Shown piece after piece: positions 32,125 to 41,445 of a stretch of DNA of 53,499 bases. The notes beneath the pieces are model-generated. The model ran no database searches, had not been told where the DNA came from, and saw only the letters and a program-made list of their open reading frames with translations. This DNA is from Cellulomonas cellasea (GTDB lineage: Bacteria > Actinomycetota > Actinomycetes > Actinomycetales > Cellulomonadaceae): assembly GCF_030372105.1 (NCBI RefSeq), contig NZ_JAUDBQ010000020.1, forward strand, positions 1-53,499, given 5' to 3'. How positions within the stretch are numbered: position 1 is the stretch's first letter; each line of letters starts with the position of its first letter. The position numbers and the translations under genes are program-made.

Positions 32125-35039
32125 CGACGCAGTTCGTGGCGCGGCATCAGCAGGTCGAGCAGATCGCCGCGGCACTGGCCCGGGCGGCCGAGGGGCGCCC
32201 GGGCGCGGTGCTGCTCGGGGCCGACGCGGGTGTGGGCAAGACCCGGCTGCTGCAGCGCAGCGCCGAGCTGGCGCAGCGGGCCGGCGCCACAGTCGTCACG
32301 GTGCACTGCGTGGACCTCGGCGAGATCGGGCTGCCGTACCTGCCCTTCGCGGAGGCCCTGTCGCAGCTCCGCGCCCTGCAGCCGGAGGCGGTGGGCGGGG
32401 CGCTGACGTCGCGCCCTGCCCTGGGGCGGCTGCTGTCGGCGGGCGCCCATGAGCTGCCCGCGGGCGAGGACCAGACCAGCCGGCTGCAGCTCTTCGACGG
32501 GCTGACCGAGGTGCTGGGCGCCGTGGGCCGCGCGGGCGCGCCGCTGCTGCTGGTCATCGAGGACCTGCACTGGGCCGACCCGTCGAGCCGGGACGTGCTG
32601 CGGTTCCTGCTCGCGCGGCTGCGGCAGGAGCATCTGCTGGTCGTCGCGAGCTACCGCGCCGACGATCTGCACCGCCGCCACCCGCTGCGGCCGATGCTCG
32701 CTGAGCTGACCCGGCACCCCCGCGTCGAGCGCATCGACCTGCCCGCGTTCACCGTCGACGAGCTCCGCGAGTTCGCCACCGCGACCCTCGGCCGCGCGCT
32801 GCCCGAGGCCGAGCTGCGCCGGGTGAGCGAGCGATCCGAGGGGAACGCGTTCTTCGCCGAAGAGCTGCTGGAGACGACGGCGGCGGACGACGACTCCCTG
32901 CCGTGGACGCTGCGCGACGTGCTGCGCAGCCGGCTCGAGCAGCAGGACCCGGCGGTGCAGCGGCTCGCCCAGGTCGCCTCGGTGGCCGGGAGGCGCGTCG
33001 ACGAGCCGTTGCTGCGCGCCGTGGCCCAGGAGGCGGCGGGCGCCGAGCTCGACGCCGCGCACGGCTTCGACGCCGTGCTGCGCGAGGCCGTGGCCCATCA
33101 CGTGCTGCAGGGCGAGGACCAGCGGATCGCGTTCCGGCACGCGCTGCTGGCGGAGGCCGTCTACGCGGACCTGCTGCCGGGCGACCAGGTCGCGCTGCAC
33201 CGCGCCTACCTGCGCGCGATGGAGGCCGACCCGACGCTCGGCCTACCGTCCCAGGTGGCGGTGCACGCCATGCGCGCCCACGACCTGCCGACGGCGCTGC
33301 GGGCCTCCCACGCGGCCGCCCGTGCGGCGGCCCAGGTGCTGGCCCACGTCGAGGAGCTGCGCCAGCGCGAGACGGTGCTCGAGTTGTGGGACGCGGTGCC
33401 CGGAGCCGCCGCGTTGGTGGGGGCGGACCTCGTGGACGTGCTGCTGGCGGCATCCAGGGCCGCGAGCCGGTGCGGCGAGCTCGAGCGCGCCATCGCACTG
33501 GCGGCGAGGGCGGTCGAGGCCGCGACGGGCGACGTCACCCGCCAGGCGCAGGTCCGCACACTGCTGGCCCGGCGCCTGCTCGCCGACGACCGGGTGCGCG
33601 ACGCGCACACCGAGGCCGGGCTGGCGTTGGCCGCCCTGGCCGAGGCCCCCAGCCCGGAGGCGCTGCCCTGGGCGTTGGCGACCCACGCCCGCGCGGCGAT
33701 GAACCTCGACCTGGACGAGGAGGCCGAGCGCAGCGCGGAGTCGGCCGTGGCCAGCGCCCGGGCAGTCGGCAACGCCGGCGCGGAGGCCGACGCCCTCACC
33801 ACCCTGGCGGTGCTCGTCGTGGACGACCCGGAGCGCGCCGCCGCGCTGCTGACCGAGTCCGCGGCGCGCGCTCGGCAGGCGGGCGATCTCGCCACCGAGC
33901 TGCGCACGCTCCACAACCTGGCGACCACGCACTACTACGCGGGGCAGCTCGCCCAGTCCCACGCGATCGCCACACAGGCGACGGCGCAGGCCCGCGACGC
34001 CGGGCTGGCGTTGAGCGTCGGCGGGGTCACGGTGTGGGCGTTCTCGGAGATCGTGCGGTACGCGCTGGGCGACCTGAGCCCCGCTCCGCAGGACCACCCA
34101 CCGGCGCCGGCGTCGATGGCGCCGCTCTTCGCGGCCATCGAGCTCTACTCGGCGGTGGCGCGCGGCGACGCGGACGTGATCGAGCGCGGCCAGGCGATGC
34201 GGTCCTCCTGGGACCGTGACGGGCAGCTCGCGCTCATCGCCGGGGGCTGCACCATCGAGGCCCTGGCCTGGGCCGGCCGGGGGGACGAGGCCGTCGACCT
34301 GGCGCTCGAGCTCATCGACCACCTGGGCCGCACCTGGAGCGACAACTTCCTGGGCGGCATCCGGCTCGCGGCGCTGGCCCTGGGCGCCCTCGCGGACGGC
34401 GCCGAACGGGACCGCCACGCGGGCGCCGACCCGGCCGCACGCCTCGCGCTGGGCTCCGAGCTCATCGAGCGCGCCCGGGCCGCCGCCGAGCGCGGGCGCC
34501 CGAGGGGCGGACGGCTCGGGCCCGAGGGCAAAGCCTGGCTGGCGCGCGCCGAGGCGGAGCGCGCACGGCTCGACGGCGCCGCCGACCCGGCCCGCTGGCA
34601 GGCCGCCACCGAGGCGTTCGCCTACGGCCACCACTACGACGGCGCGTGCACGCGGGCCCGCTGGGCCGAGGCGCTGCTGGCGTCCGGCGACCGCCTCGGG
34701 GCGTCACGGGAGGCCGCCCGCGCACTCCTCGACGCGCAGCAGATGGGCGCCGAGCCACTGCGGGCCTGGGTCGCCGCGCTGGCCCGGCGCGGCCGCCTCG
34801 ACGTGCCCGGCGTCCGCGCGCCAGCGGTCGACCTGCTGACGGCCCGCGAGGCGGAGGTGCTGGCCCTCGTGGCCGACGGGCTCAGCAACCGGCAGATCGG
34901 CGAGCGCCTGTTCATCAGCGGCAAGACGGTGAGCGTGCACGTGTCGAACCTGCTGGCCAAGCTCGGGGCGTCGGGCCGCGCGGAGGCCGTCGACGTCGCG
35001 CACCGACGCGGGCTCATAGGGGCGCGGGTCGAAGGCTGA
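32106..35039 (+). CDS. large LuxR-family ATP-binding regulator (LAL/MalT type)
   Basis: A 977-residue transcriptional regulator. The N-terminal AAA/STAND ATPase has Walker A GADAGVGKTRLL and Walker B LLLVIEDLHWAD. A long middle region (residues ~330-900) of TPR-like helical repeats would sense a ligand or partner. The C-terminal LuxR helix-turn-helix is LTAREAEVLALVADGLSNRQIG, then SGKTVSVHVSNLLAKLG. ATG 32106 and ATG 32121 are both possible. Targets are unknown; adjacent genes (a MetE-like enzyme downstream) are candidates only by proximity. Confidence 0.93.
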   Translation: MGRTSMTTQFVARHQQVEQIAAALARAAEGRPGAVLLGADAGVGKTRLLQRSAELAQRAGATVVTVHCVDLGEIGLPYLPFAEALSQLRALQPEAVGGALTSRPALGRLLSAGAHELPAGEDQTSRLQLFDGLTEVLGAVGRAGAPLLLVIEDLHWADPSSRDVLRFLLARLRQEHLLVVASYRADDLHRRHPLRPMLAELTRHPRVERIDLPAFTVDELREFATATLGRALPEAELRRVSERSEGNAFFAEELLETTAADDDSLPWTLRDVLRSRLEQQDPAVQRLAQVASVAGRRVDEPLLRAVAQEAAGAELDAAHGFDAVLREAVAHHVLQGEDQRIAFRHALLAEAVYADLLPGDQVALHRAYLRAMEADPTLGLPSQVAVHAMRAHDLPTALRASHAAARAAAQVLAHVEELRQRETVLELWDAVPGAAALVGADLVDVLLAASRAASRCGELERAIALAARAVEAATGDVTRQAQVRTLLARRLLADDRVRDAHTEAGLALAALAEAPSPEALPWALATHARAAMNLDLDEEAERSAESAVASARAVGNAGAEADALTTLAVLVVDDPERAAALLTESAARARQAGDLATELRTLHNLATTHYYAGQLAQSHAIATQATAQARDAGLALSVGGVTVWAFSEIVRYALGDLSPAPQDHPPAPASMAPLFAAIELYSAVARGDADVIERGQAMRSSWDRDGQLALIAGGCTIEALAWAGRGDEAVDLALELIDHLGRTWSDNFLGGIRLAALALGALADGAERDRHAGADPAARLALGSELIERARAAAERGRPRGGRLGPEGKAWLARAEAERARLDGAADPARWQAATEAFAYGHHYDGACTRARWAEALLASGDRLGASREAARALLDAQQMGAEPLRAWVAALARRGRLDVPGVRAPAVDLLTAREAEVLALVADGLSNRQIGERLFISGKTVSVHVSNLLAKLGASGRAEAVDVAHRRGLIGARVEG

Positions 35040-35110
35040 GCACCCACAGGGCCTCCCGGCCTGCTGTGCCACGATGGCGCCACCCATTCCTGCATGACTC
35101 GAGGCGCCCC

Positions 35111-36319
35111 ATGATCCACAGCACTGACCGCATCCAGACCACGCACGCCGGCAGCCTTCCCCGGACGCCCGAGCTGCTGGCCGCGAACGCCGCCCGCGAG
35201 GCCGGCGGGACCGCCGAGGGCTATGACGCCCTGCTCTCCGACGCGGTGCTCGACCTGGTGCGCCGCCAGCGCGACCTGGGCATCTCCGTCCCCGGTGACG
35301 GGGAGTTCGGCAAGTCGATGAGCTCCGCCGTGGACTACGGCGCCTGGTGGTCGTACTCGTTCCAGCGGCTGGGCGGCCTGGAGCTCGACACCGCGATGGC
35401 GTGGGCCACCGCCGACCACACGTCGTCGCCCGGCGACATCCGCCTCACCGGATTCGGCAACCGCCGCGACCAGGTGCGGTTCCGCGAGGCGTACACGGAC
35501 CCGGCGAGCGGCATCTTCGCCGCCGAGGGCCCCAAGCCGTTCCCGAAGTGCACCGGGCCGCTGACGTACACGGGCCAGAAGGCCATCGCCTCCGACGTCG
35601 CGAACCTGCGCTCGGCGCTCGACGCGACGGGTGTCGCCGAGGGCTTCATCACCTCGATCGCGCCCGGCAGCGCCGCCCGCATCGCCAATGAGCACTACGC
35701 CACCGACGAGGAGTTCGTCTGGGCGTGCGCCGACGCGCTGCGCGAGGAGTACGTGGCGATCATCGAGGCCGGCCTGGTGCTGCAGATCGACGACCCGTCG
35801 ATCGCGGAGAGCTGGGACCAGATCAGCCCCGAGCCGAGCCTCGAGGACTACCTGGCGTTCACGCGCGTCCGCGTCGAGGCGCTGAACCACGCGCTGCGCG
35901 GGCTGCCGGAGGACCAGATCCGCTACCACCTGTGCTGGGGCTCCTGGCACGGCCCGCACACCACCGACCTGCCCATGAAGGACATCGTCTCGACGATGCT
36001 CGAGGTCAACGCCGGCGCGTACTCCTTCGAGGCCGCCAACGTGCGCCACGAGCACGAGTGGCGTGTGTGGGACGACGTGAAGCTGCCCGACGGCAAGCTC
36101 ATCCTGCCCGGCGTGGTGAGCCACTCCACGAACGTCGTCGAGCACCCGGAGCTCGTCGCGGACCGCATCGAGCGCTTCGCGACCCGCGTCGGCCGCGAGA
36201 ACGTCGTCGCCGCCACCGACTGCGGCCTCGGCGGCCGCGTGCACCCGCAGATCGCGTGGGCGAAGCTCGAGTCGCTGGTGCAGGGCGCCGAGATCGCCTC
36301 GCAGCGCCTCTGGGGCTGA
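35111..36319 (+). CDS. cobalamin-independent methionine synthase-like methyltransferase (MetE C-domain type)
   Basis: A 402-residue stand-alone zinc methyltransferase domain, about half of MetE. Zinc ligands are visible as His and Cys in RYHLCWGSWHG, Glu in YSFEAANVRHEHEW and Cys in ATDCGLGGRVHPQ. N-terminal TTHAGSLPRTPELL is the usual start of the family. MetE-like short proteins of this type may use a corrinoid or another methyl donor rather than folate, so the name methionine synthase is not assured. A two-hairpin terminator follows. Confidence 0.88.
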   Translation: MIHSTDRIQTTHAGSLPRTPELLAANAAREAGGTAEGYDALLSDAVLDLVRRQRDLGISVPGDGEFGKSMSSAVDYGAWWSYSFQRLGGLELDTAMAWATADHTSSPGDIRLTGFGNRRDQVRFREAYTDPASGIFAAEGPKPFPKCTGPLTYTGQKAIASDVANLRSALDATGVAEGFITSIAPGSAARIANEHYATDEEFVWACADALREEYVAIIEAGLVLQIDDPSIAESWDQISPEPSLEDYLAFTRVRVEALNHALRGLPEDQIRYHLCWGSWHGPHTTDLPMKDIVSTMLEVNAGAYSFEAANVRHEHEWRVWDDVKLPDGKLILPGVVSHSTNVVEHPELVADRIERFATRVGRENVVAATDCGLGGRVHPQIAWAKLESLVQGAEIASQRLWG

Positions 36320-36337
36320 TCGCGCCCTGATCTGACC

Positions 36338-36389
36338 GGCCGGCTCGTCCCCTCCGCGAGGCGACGAGCCGGCCCGGGAAGAACCCGGG
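36338..36389 (+). terminator. double hairpin terminator
   Basis: GGCCGGCTCGTC (36338-36349) pairs with 36363-36374. A second hairpin, CCCGGG-AAGAA-CCCGGG (36373-36389), follows and shares two bases with it. It ends the MetE-like transcript 23 bases before the next gene. Confidence 0.7.
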
Positions 36390-36411
36390 CCCTCGGGAGC
36401 GTTCCGCTCGC

Positions 36412-37143
36412 ATGCCCACAGTGATCACGCCTGTCGACCCGCTGCTGCCCACTGTCAGCGCCGAGGCGTCCCCCACCGCCACGGCCTACGACCCCGCCGC
36501 CGACCGGCAGGCAGAGCTCGACCGCCAGATCCAGGCGTATGTGGAACTGGGCGTGGCCGGACTGCTCGGCCTCGACGCCGCGGGCCTGCGCGCCCTGGCG
36601 GAGCCGCTGCGCCCTGCCCTCGCGGCCCTGCCGGCTCCCGCCGCCGACGCCGGTGACGACTCCGTGCCCTTCGTGCTGGTGCTGAGCCCCGACCTCTTCG
36701 CCGAGCACGGCCACGACCTGAACGACGCGGTGCCCGCGATGCGACGCGGCCGCCAGCGCGGCGTCAGTGTGATCGACCGCGAGGAGCTCGCGACGTACCG
36801 GCCTATCGAGGGCGTCGAGCAGCCGGCCGGCCCGGTGTGGTTGCTGCACGGCATCGACACCGGCTCGGAGTTCTGCGGGACGCCGCCCGAGGCCGCGCTG
36901 GTCACGGTGCGCGGCCGGGACCGGACGCCACTGACCATCCCGGAGGGCATCGCGCTGACCGTCGTGCGGCCCGACATGCTGCGCCCCAACAAGTGCTACT
37001 CGCTGATGGGGTCGCGAGCCGGGAACCAGCGGGTGCCCGCCGTGTGGATCAGCGAGCGCCGTGCGAAACTCGGCTGGTGCTGGGACCGCAACCCGCACAC
37101 CTGGCTCGGGGCCGCGTCGGCCGCCGGGCGTCAGGGAGTCTGA
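36412..37143 (+). CDS. DUF5701 family protein
   Basis: A 243-residue protein. The C-terminal signature (MLRPNKCYSLMGSRAGNQRVPA, WISERRAKLGWCWDRNPHTWLG) matches what I recall of DUF5701, an actinobacterial family of unknown function. A WLLHGIDTGSEFCG segment lies in the middle. It is soluble, without signal peptide. ATG 36412. The alpha/beta hydrolase gene follows 56 bases later on the same strand. Confidence 0.8.
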   Translation: MPTVITPVDPLLPTVSAEASPTATAYDPAADRQAELDRQIQAYVELGVAGLLGLDAAGLRALAEPLRPALAALPAPAADAGDDSVPFVLVLSPDLFAEHGHDLNDAVPAMRRGRQRGVSVIDREELATYRPIEGVEQPAGPVWLLHGIDTGSEFCGTPPEAALVTVRGRDRTPLTIPEGIALTVVRPDMLRPNKCYSLMGSRAGNQRVPAVWISERRAKLGWCWDRNPHTWLGAASAAGRQGV

Positions 37144-37199
37144 GAGCCGTCCACAGCCGGACGCCTTACCCTCCGAGCGTCAGTCCAGCAGCCTCACCC

Positions 37200-37910
37200 G
37201 TGGACTCGCGCCGCGGGCGACCCGTAGAGGAGTCACCCATCACCGCCTCGCTCGTGTTCGTGCACGGCATGCGCACGTCCTCGGCGATCTGGGACCGCCA
37301 GGCCGCCGCGGTGACCACGTCAGGCCACCACGCCCGTGCCGTGGACCTGCCCGGCCATGGCTCGCGCGGCGGCGAGCGCTTCACCTTCGACGCGGCCCTC
37401 GAGACGATCGACGACGCCGTGAGCTCCTGCCCCACCCCGCCGCTGCTGGTCGGGCTGTCCCTGGGCGGGTACGCGTCGCTCGCCTACGCCGCCTCCCACC
37501 AGCGCAAGCTCGCCGGGGCGGTGCTGGCGGGCTGCTCCGCCGAGATCCGCGGCAAGCCGATCGGGGCGTACCGCCGGGTGACCAACCACATGTCACGGGC
37601 CTTCGGGCTGGGCGGCGACGACTGGCATGTCGTGAGCGACATGCTGGGCGCGCTCAAGGGGTACTCGTCGCTGGCGCACCTGCGCCTGCTGCGGCTGCCC
37701 GTGTGGCTGGTGAACGGCATCCGCGATCCGCTGCGGATAGACGAGCGGCGCTACCTGTCCGTGCTGCCGAGCGCGCGCCTGACGGTGGTGCCCGGCGCGG
37801 GGCATGACGTGAACAGCCACGCGCCGACGGCCTTCAACCGGGTGCTGCTCGACGCGGCGCACCGCTGGCGCGCCGCCAGCCCTGTTCCCGCCAACGCCGT
37901 TCCCGCCTGA
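37200..37910 (+). CDS. alpha/beta hydrolase
   Basis: An alpha/beta-hydrolase-fold enzyme: oxyanion strand LVFVHGMRTSSAIW, nucleophile elbow GLSLGGYAS (Ser), acid Asp in NGIRDPLRID and His in PGAGHDVNSH. The start is uncertain. GTG 37200 (236 aa) has no ribosome-binding site. A strong AGAGGAG (37226-37232) stands six bases before ATC at 37239, in frame, exactly where the family usually begins (ITASLVFVHG); GTG 37254 is the only later near start. Substrate unknown. Confidence 0.85.
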   Translation: MDSRRGRPVEESPITASLVFVHGMRTSSAIWDRQAAAVTTSGHHARAVDLPGHGSRGGERFTFDAALETIDDAVSSCPTPPLLVGLSLGGYASLAYAASHQRKLAGAVLAGCSAEIRGKPIGAYRRVTNHMSRAFGLGGDDWHVVSDMLGALKGYSSLAHLRLLRLPVWLVNGIRDPLRIDERRYLSVLPSARLTVVPGAGHDVNSHAPTAFNRVLLDAAHRWRAASPVPANAVPA

Positions 37911-37912
37911 TG

Positions 37913-38125
37913 TCACACGGGGCCGGGGGCCACGTGCCCGTCGGCTGTGCGCAGCGTGGTGTCCGGGCCGGGGAACACCAGCGTCCGCTCCCCGGAGTCG
38001 TCCCACTGCACCACGAAGGGTGGTGTCCCGTCGGCGTGCCTGAGCTCCACCACCAGGCCCTCGCGGACGTGCCCGCCCACGACCCCGGAGCTGCTCATGA
38101 TGCGATCCCCCACGGTTGCCTTCAT
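37913..38125 (-). CDS. DUF1918 domain protein
   Basis: A 70-residue protein of the DUF1918 family, found widely in actinobacteria, with an SH3-like beta barrel (MKATVGDRIMSSSG, REGLVVELRHADGTPPFVVQW, LVFPGPDTTL). Function unknown. ATG 38125. It is convergent with the hydrolase gene, two bases apart. Confidence 0.85.
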   Translation of the reverse strand: MKATVGDRIMSSSGVVGGHVREGLVVELRHADGTPPFVVQWDDSGERTLVFPGPDTTLRTADGHVAPGPV

Positions 38126-38346
38126 CGCACTCCCCCAGTGCTCGAACGGGATCGGCCGCCGGTGTCGGCGCCCTTCCTCCCATCCTGCCCCGCCGACGCG
38201 CGGATGACACGTGCTCGCCGGAGCCCGCCCGTCTCCGTGTGAGATGCGTCCGGTCAGCCCTCGACGACCCCGCCGAAGGGGTTGACGGACTGCGCATACC
38301 GGACATGTGTCCACATGAAGCCCCGCAATAGTGGAAGATCGTAGAG

Positions 38347-38589
38347 ATGCCCTACCGACCCGCCGGGAAACCCCGCCATCTGCCGAACAGTCCCTTCAAT
38401 GCCGCACGCGAGGCGGCGCTCGCCAAAATCGTCCCGTTGCCAGTCGGCACACGGGTCTCGCATGAGCGGCACGGCCTCGGCCGCGTCATCGCACTCGACG
38501 GCGACGCAGCCGTCATCGTCGACTTCGGGAATGGGGAGCGTCGGCGCGTCGCGCTGAACAGCCCCAAGATCGAGCGCCTGGAGGACTGA
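38347..38589 (+). CDS. stand-alone Tudor-like protein resembling the PcrA/UvrD C-terminal domain
   Basis: An 80-residue protein. Residues ~30-78 (VPLPVGTRVSHERHGLGRVI, AAVIVDFGNGERRRV, KIERL) follow the pattern of the Tudor-like domain at the C-terminus of PcrA/UvrD helicases, GxRVxHxxxGxGxV...V.FxxG..K.L....L, which contacts RNA polymerase. The N-terminal 30 residues are basic (MPYRPAGKPRHLPNSPF). ATG 38347 follows a GGAAG. No helicase gene is near. A short hairpin follows the stop. Function is not established; the resemblance is by eye. Confidence 0.72.
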   Translation: MPYRPAGKPRHLPNSPFNAAREAALAKIVPLPVGTRVSHERHGLGRVIALDGDAAVIVDFGNGERRRVALNSPKIERLED

Positions 38590-38606
38590 CCGGGCCGTGG
38601 CCCGGT
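38589..38606 (+). terminator. short hairpin terminator
   Basis: ACCGGGC (38589-38595), tetraloop CGTG, GCCCGGT (38600-38606), beginning at the last base of the Tudor-like gene's stop codon. Confidence 0.55.
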
Positions 38607-38670
38607 CTCCTGGACACTGGCGTCCTGTGCACCGCCGATCGGCGGGCACGGAAACGAGGAGGTCCGTGCC

Positions 38671-40215
38671 GTGCGCGCCATCGACAACCCCGTCCTCGCG
38701 GGGTGCCACCCCGACCCGTCGGTGTGCCGGGTCGGTGACACGTACTACCTGGTGACGTCGTCCTTCGGCTACTTCCCGGGCATCCCGGTGCACCGCAGCC
38801 AGGACCTCGTCGAGTGGGAGCTGATCGGCCACGTCCTCGACCGCCCGGAGCAGGTGGACTTGCACGGCCTGGACATGTCAGACGGGGTCTGGGCGTCGAC
38901 CATCCGCCACCACGACGGCGTGTTCTACGTGGTCTCCGGCATCGCCCGCGAGCGCACCGGCGCCAGCATCTTCGTCGTCACCGCCACGGATCCCGCCGGC
39001 CCGTGGTCGGATCCGGCGGAGCTCGACGCCGAGGGGATCGACCCGTCGCTGTTCTTCGACGATGACGGGCGCTGCTGGCTCACCGCCGCGCGGGACGCCG
39101 TGGCCCCCTCCGCCACCGGCCCAGGCGAGCTGTGGATGCGGGAGCTGGACCTCGCCACACTCCGGCTCGTGGGCGAGACGCATGTGCTGTGGCACGGCGC
39201 CCTGAGCGGCCAGTGGGTGGAGGGCCCGCACCTGTACCTGCATGCCGGCCGTTACGTGCTGCTCGCCGCGGAGGGGGGCACCGAGCGCCACCACGCCGTC
39301 ACCGCCGCGACGGCCACCGCCGTGACCGGCCCGTACTCCACCGATCCCCGCAGCCCGCTGCTGACCCACCGGCACGTCGGCAGGGGGCACCCCGTCCAGA
39401 ACGTCGGCCACGCCGACCTGGTCGACACCCCGTCCGGGCAGTGGTGGGCGGTCGTCCTGGGCGTGCGGCCCGTCGCGGGCACGCATGTGCTGGGGCGCGA
39501 GACCTTCCTGGTCCCCGTCGAGTGGTCGCCCGACGGGCCGGTGTTCGCGCCAGGCGTCGGCGCGGTGCTTGTGCGCGATGAGGGCGACGCGGCGCCGGGC
39601 CACGTCGAGGCCCTCGATCCCGGAGCCTCCCTTGCCCTGCAGGGCTGGTCCAGCCTGCGCGGCCCGGTCGCGGACCGGATGGCGCCCCAGGACGGCGCCC
39701 TGGTCCTCACCCCCTCCACCGCACGCCTCGAGGGCTGCGGCGCCCCGACGTTCGTCGCCCGCCGCCAGCAGCACCTGCGGTTCCACGCCACCTGCCGATT
39801 GCGGGTCGACGGCCTCACCGGCGACGAGCAGGCCGGGCTCGTGGTGTTCATGCACCAGGACCGGTTCGTCACGCTCGCGCTCGGCCTCGACGACACGGGA
39901 GCCCTCGAGGTCCGCGTGGTCGCCCGCACCACAGCCGGCAGCGAGGTGCTCGCACGCGCGCCAGCGCCCGGGGGCCCGGTGACCCTGCGCGTGACCGGCG
40001 ACGACACGAACTACACCTTCACGCTCGACGGCCCCGGGCAGGCCCGGCCGCTCACCCTGGCGGAGGTCGACCGGTCGTTCCTCAGCACCGAGGAGGCCGG
40101 CGGGTTCCTGGGCGTCCACCTAGGTGTTTTCGCCGACGGAGCCCTCGGGCCCACCTCCGCCCGCGCCACCATCGAGGAGTTCGTCTACGAGCCCCAGGCC
40201 CCGCCGACGCCCTGA
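38671..40215 (+). CDS. GH43 beta-xylosidase / alpha-L-arabinofuranosidase-like enzyme
   Basis: A 514-residue intracellular glycosidase. The five-bladed GH43 domain shows the general base Asp in CHPDPSVCRV, the pKa-modulating Asp in GIDPSLFFDDDG and the acid Glu in QWVEGPHLY. The C-terminal half (residues ~320-514) is a concanavalin-like beta-sandwich of the beta-xylosidase C-terminal type. There is no signal peptide, so it acts on imported oligosaccharides from xylan or arabinan. GTG 38671 is preceded by GAGGAGG. No transporter is adjacent; it is convergent with the methyltransferase gene, three bases apart. Confidence 0.92.
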   Translation: MRAIDNPVLAGCHPDPSVCRVGDTYYLVTSSFGYFPGIPVHRSQDLVEWELIGHVLDRPEQVDLHGLDMSDGVWASTIRHHDGVFYVVSGIARERTGASIFVVTATDPAGPWSDPAELDAEGIDPSLFFDDDGRCWLTAARDAVAPSATGPGELWMRELDLATLRLVGETHVLWHGALSGQWVEGPHLYLHAGRYVLLAAEGGTERHHAVTAATATAVTGPYSTDPRSPLLTHRHVGRGHPVQNVGHADLVDTPSGQWWAVVLGVRPVAGTHVLGRETFLVPVEWSPDGPVFAPGVGAVLVRDEGDAAPGHVEALDPGASLALQGWSSLRGPVADRMAPQDGALVLTPSTARLEGCGAPTFVARRQQHLRFHATCRLRVDGLTGDEQAGLVVFMHQDRFVTLALGLDDTGALEVRVVARTTAGSEVLARAPAPGGPVTLRVTGDDTNYTFTLDGPGQARPLTLAEVDRSFLSTEEAGGFLGVHLGVFADGALGPTSARATIEEFVYEPQAPPTP

Positions 40216-40218
40216 CGG

Positions 40219-41382
40219 TCAGCGGGAGGCGCCCACGACCTCCGCCGTCATCCTCGACGCCGAGCGCTCCACCAGCGGGCGCAGGTAGTGCGTGGCGAGC
40301 CACGCGACGACAGGCGCGGCGACCGCGTCACCGAACCCGTACAGCGCCTGGTTCGTGCGCGCCCCGGACAAGTCGTAGTCGGCGGCGCCCATGAGACGCG
40401 CGTACTCGCGCGGTGTCATCCACCGCACCCGCACCCGACCGTCTCCGAGCTCGACGACTGCCTGCTTGGACGACCCGCCGCGAGCGGTGCGCAGGCATCC
40501 GGAGATGTCGTCGGCGCGCACCTCCCACACCGCGACGCCCTTGCGGGTCCGCCGGTAGGCCGTCCGACGGCTGACCGCGGCAGCCCGCTGGAGGGCCTGC
40601 ACCCGGGCCGCCTGCACCGGCGACAGCGAGTCGAGGAACGCCTGCGTCCGCACCGCGTCCCACCAGCGCGGATCCTCGTCAGGCAGGTCCTCGGTGAGGC
40701 CCGTCAAGCCGGTGCTGCGCAGCGCGGGCGGCTCCGGGAGCGCCGCCTGATGCGTCACCAGCGTGGGGTCATCGAACGGGCGCCGCAGCCAGTCCGGGCG
40801 CAGCTCAGCACTCGGCGCCCCGCCATCCGCAGGTGGGTTCAACGCCCCCACGAGGAACAGCCGGGGCCGCGACTGCGGCACGAACCGGCGCGCGTCCAGC
40901 GTCAGCACGTCCACCGAGTACCCCAGCGCGTTGAACGCCCGGACCGCCGCCGTCAGGTCCGCGCCGCCGTGCGACGTGGCCAGGCCCACCACGTTCTCCA
41001 GCACCACGACCCCGGGCCGATCCGCGCCCAACTCGTCCAGCAGCCGGGTGAACTGCCAGAATGCCCCCGACTCGCGTCCGGCCAACCCCGCCCGCCCGCC
41101 AGCCAATGACAGATCCGTGCACGGCGACGACGCCCACGCCAGCGCGGCCCCACGCGGCAAGTCCGCACCAGCCACCAGGCCGATGTCCCCCAAGACGAAC
41201 GTGTGCCCCGCCGCCTCATCCTGGAAGTGCCCCTGGTACAGCGCGCGCTTGTCCGACTCGTAATCGTTCGCCCACACGACGTCGAACCCCGCGGCCTCCA
41301 GCCCGAGCCGGGCGAGGCCCATGCCGGCGAAGAACTCCAGGACCTGCGGCTTCACAGTCAGCGGTGCGTCCGGCGTCGGCAT
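40219..41382 (-). CDS. C5 DNA cytosine methyltransferase
   Basis: A 387-residue DNA (cytosine-5) methyltransferase. Motif I VLEFFAGMGLARLGLEAAG, motif IV SSPCTDLS with catalytic Cys, motif VI VVLENVVG, motif VIII PQSRPRLFLVG, and motif X NQALYGFGDAVAAPVVAWLA are all present, with a target-recognition region between VIII and X. ATG 41382 is preferred because AGG lies at usable spacing; ATG 41391 abuts it. It diverges from a Vsr gene 63 bases away. No restriction endonuclease is recognisable in the window. It stands only ~600 bases outside the integrated element. Confidence 0.93.
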   Translation of the reverse strand: MPTPDAPLTVKPQVLEFFAGMGLARLGLEAAGFDVVWANDYESDKRALYQGHFQDEAAGHTFVLGDIGLVAGADLPRGAALAWASSPCTDLSLAGGRAGLAGRESGAFWQFTRLLDELGADRPGVVVLENVVGLATSHGGADLTAAVRAFNALGYSVDVLTLDARRFVPQSRPRLFLVGALNPPADGGAPSAELRPDWLRRPFDDPTLVTHQAALPEPPALRSTGLTGLTEDLPDEDPRWWDAVRTQAFLDSLSPVQAARVQALQRAAAVSRRTAYRRTRKGVAVWEVRADDISGCLRTARGGSSKQAVVELGDGRVRVRWMTPREYARLMGAADYDLSGARTNQALYGFGDAVAAPVVAWLATHYLRPLVERSASRMTAEVVGASR

Positions 41383-41445
41383 GGGGCCCATCCTAGGGAG
41401 CCCCCCGCGCGCTCCCCCGGCGGCGCCCCGTCGTACGGTGGTGGC

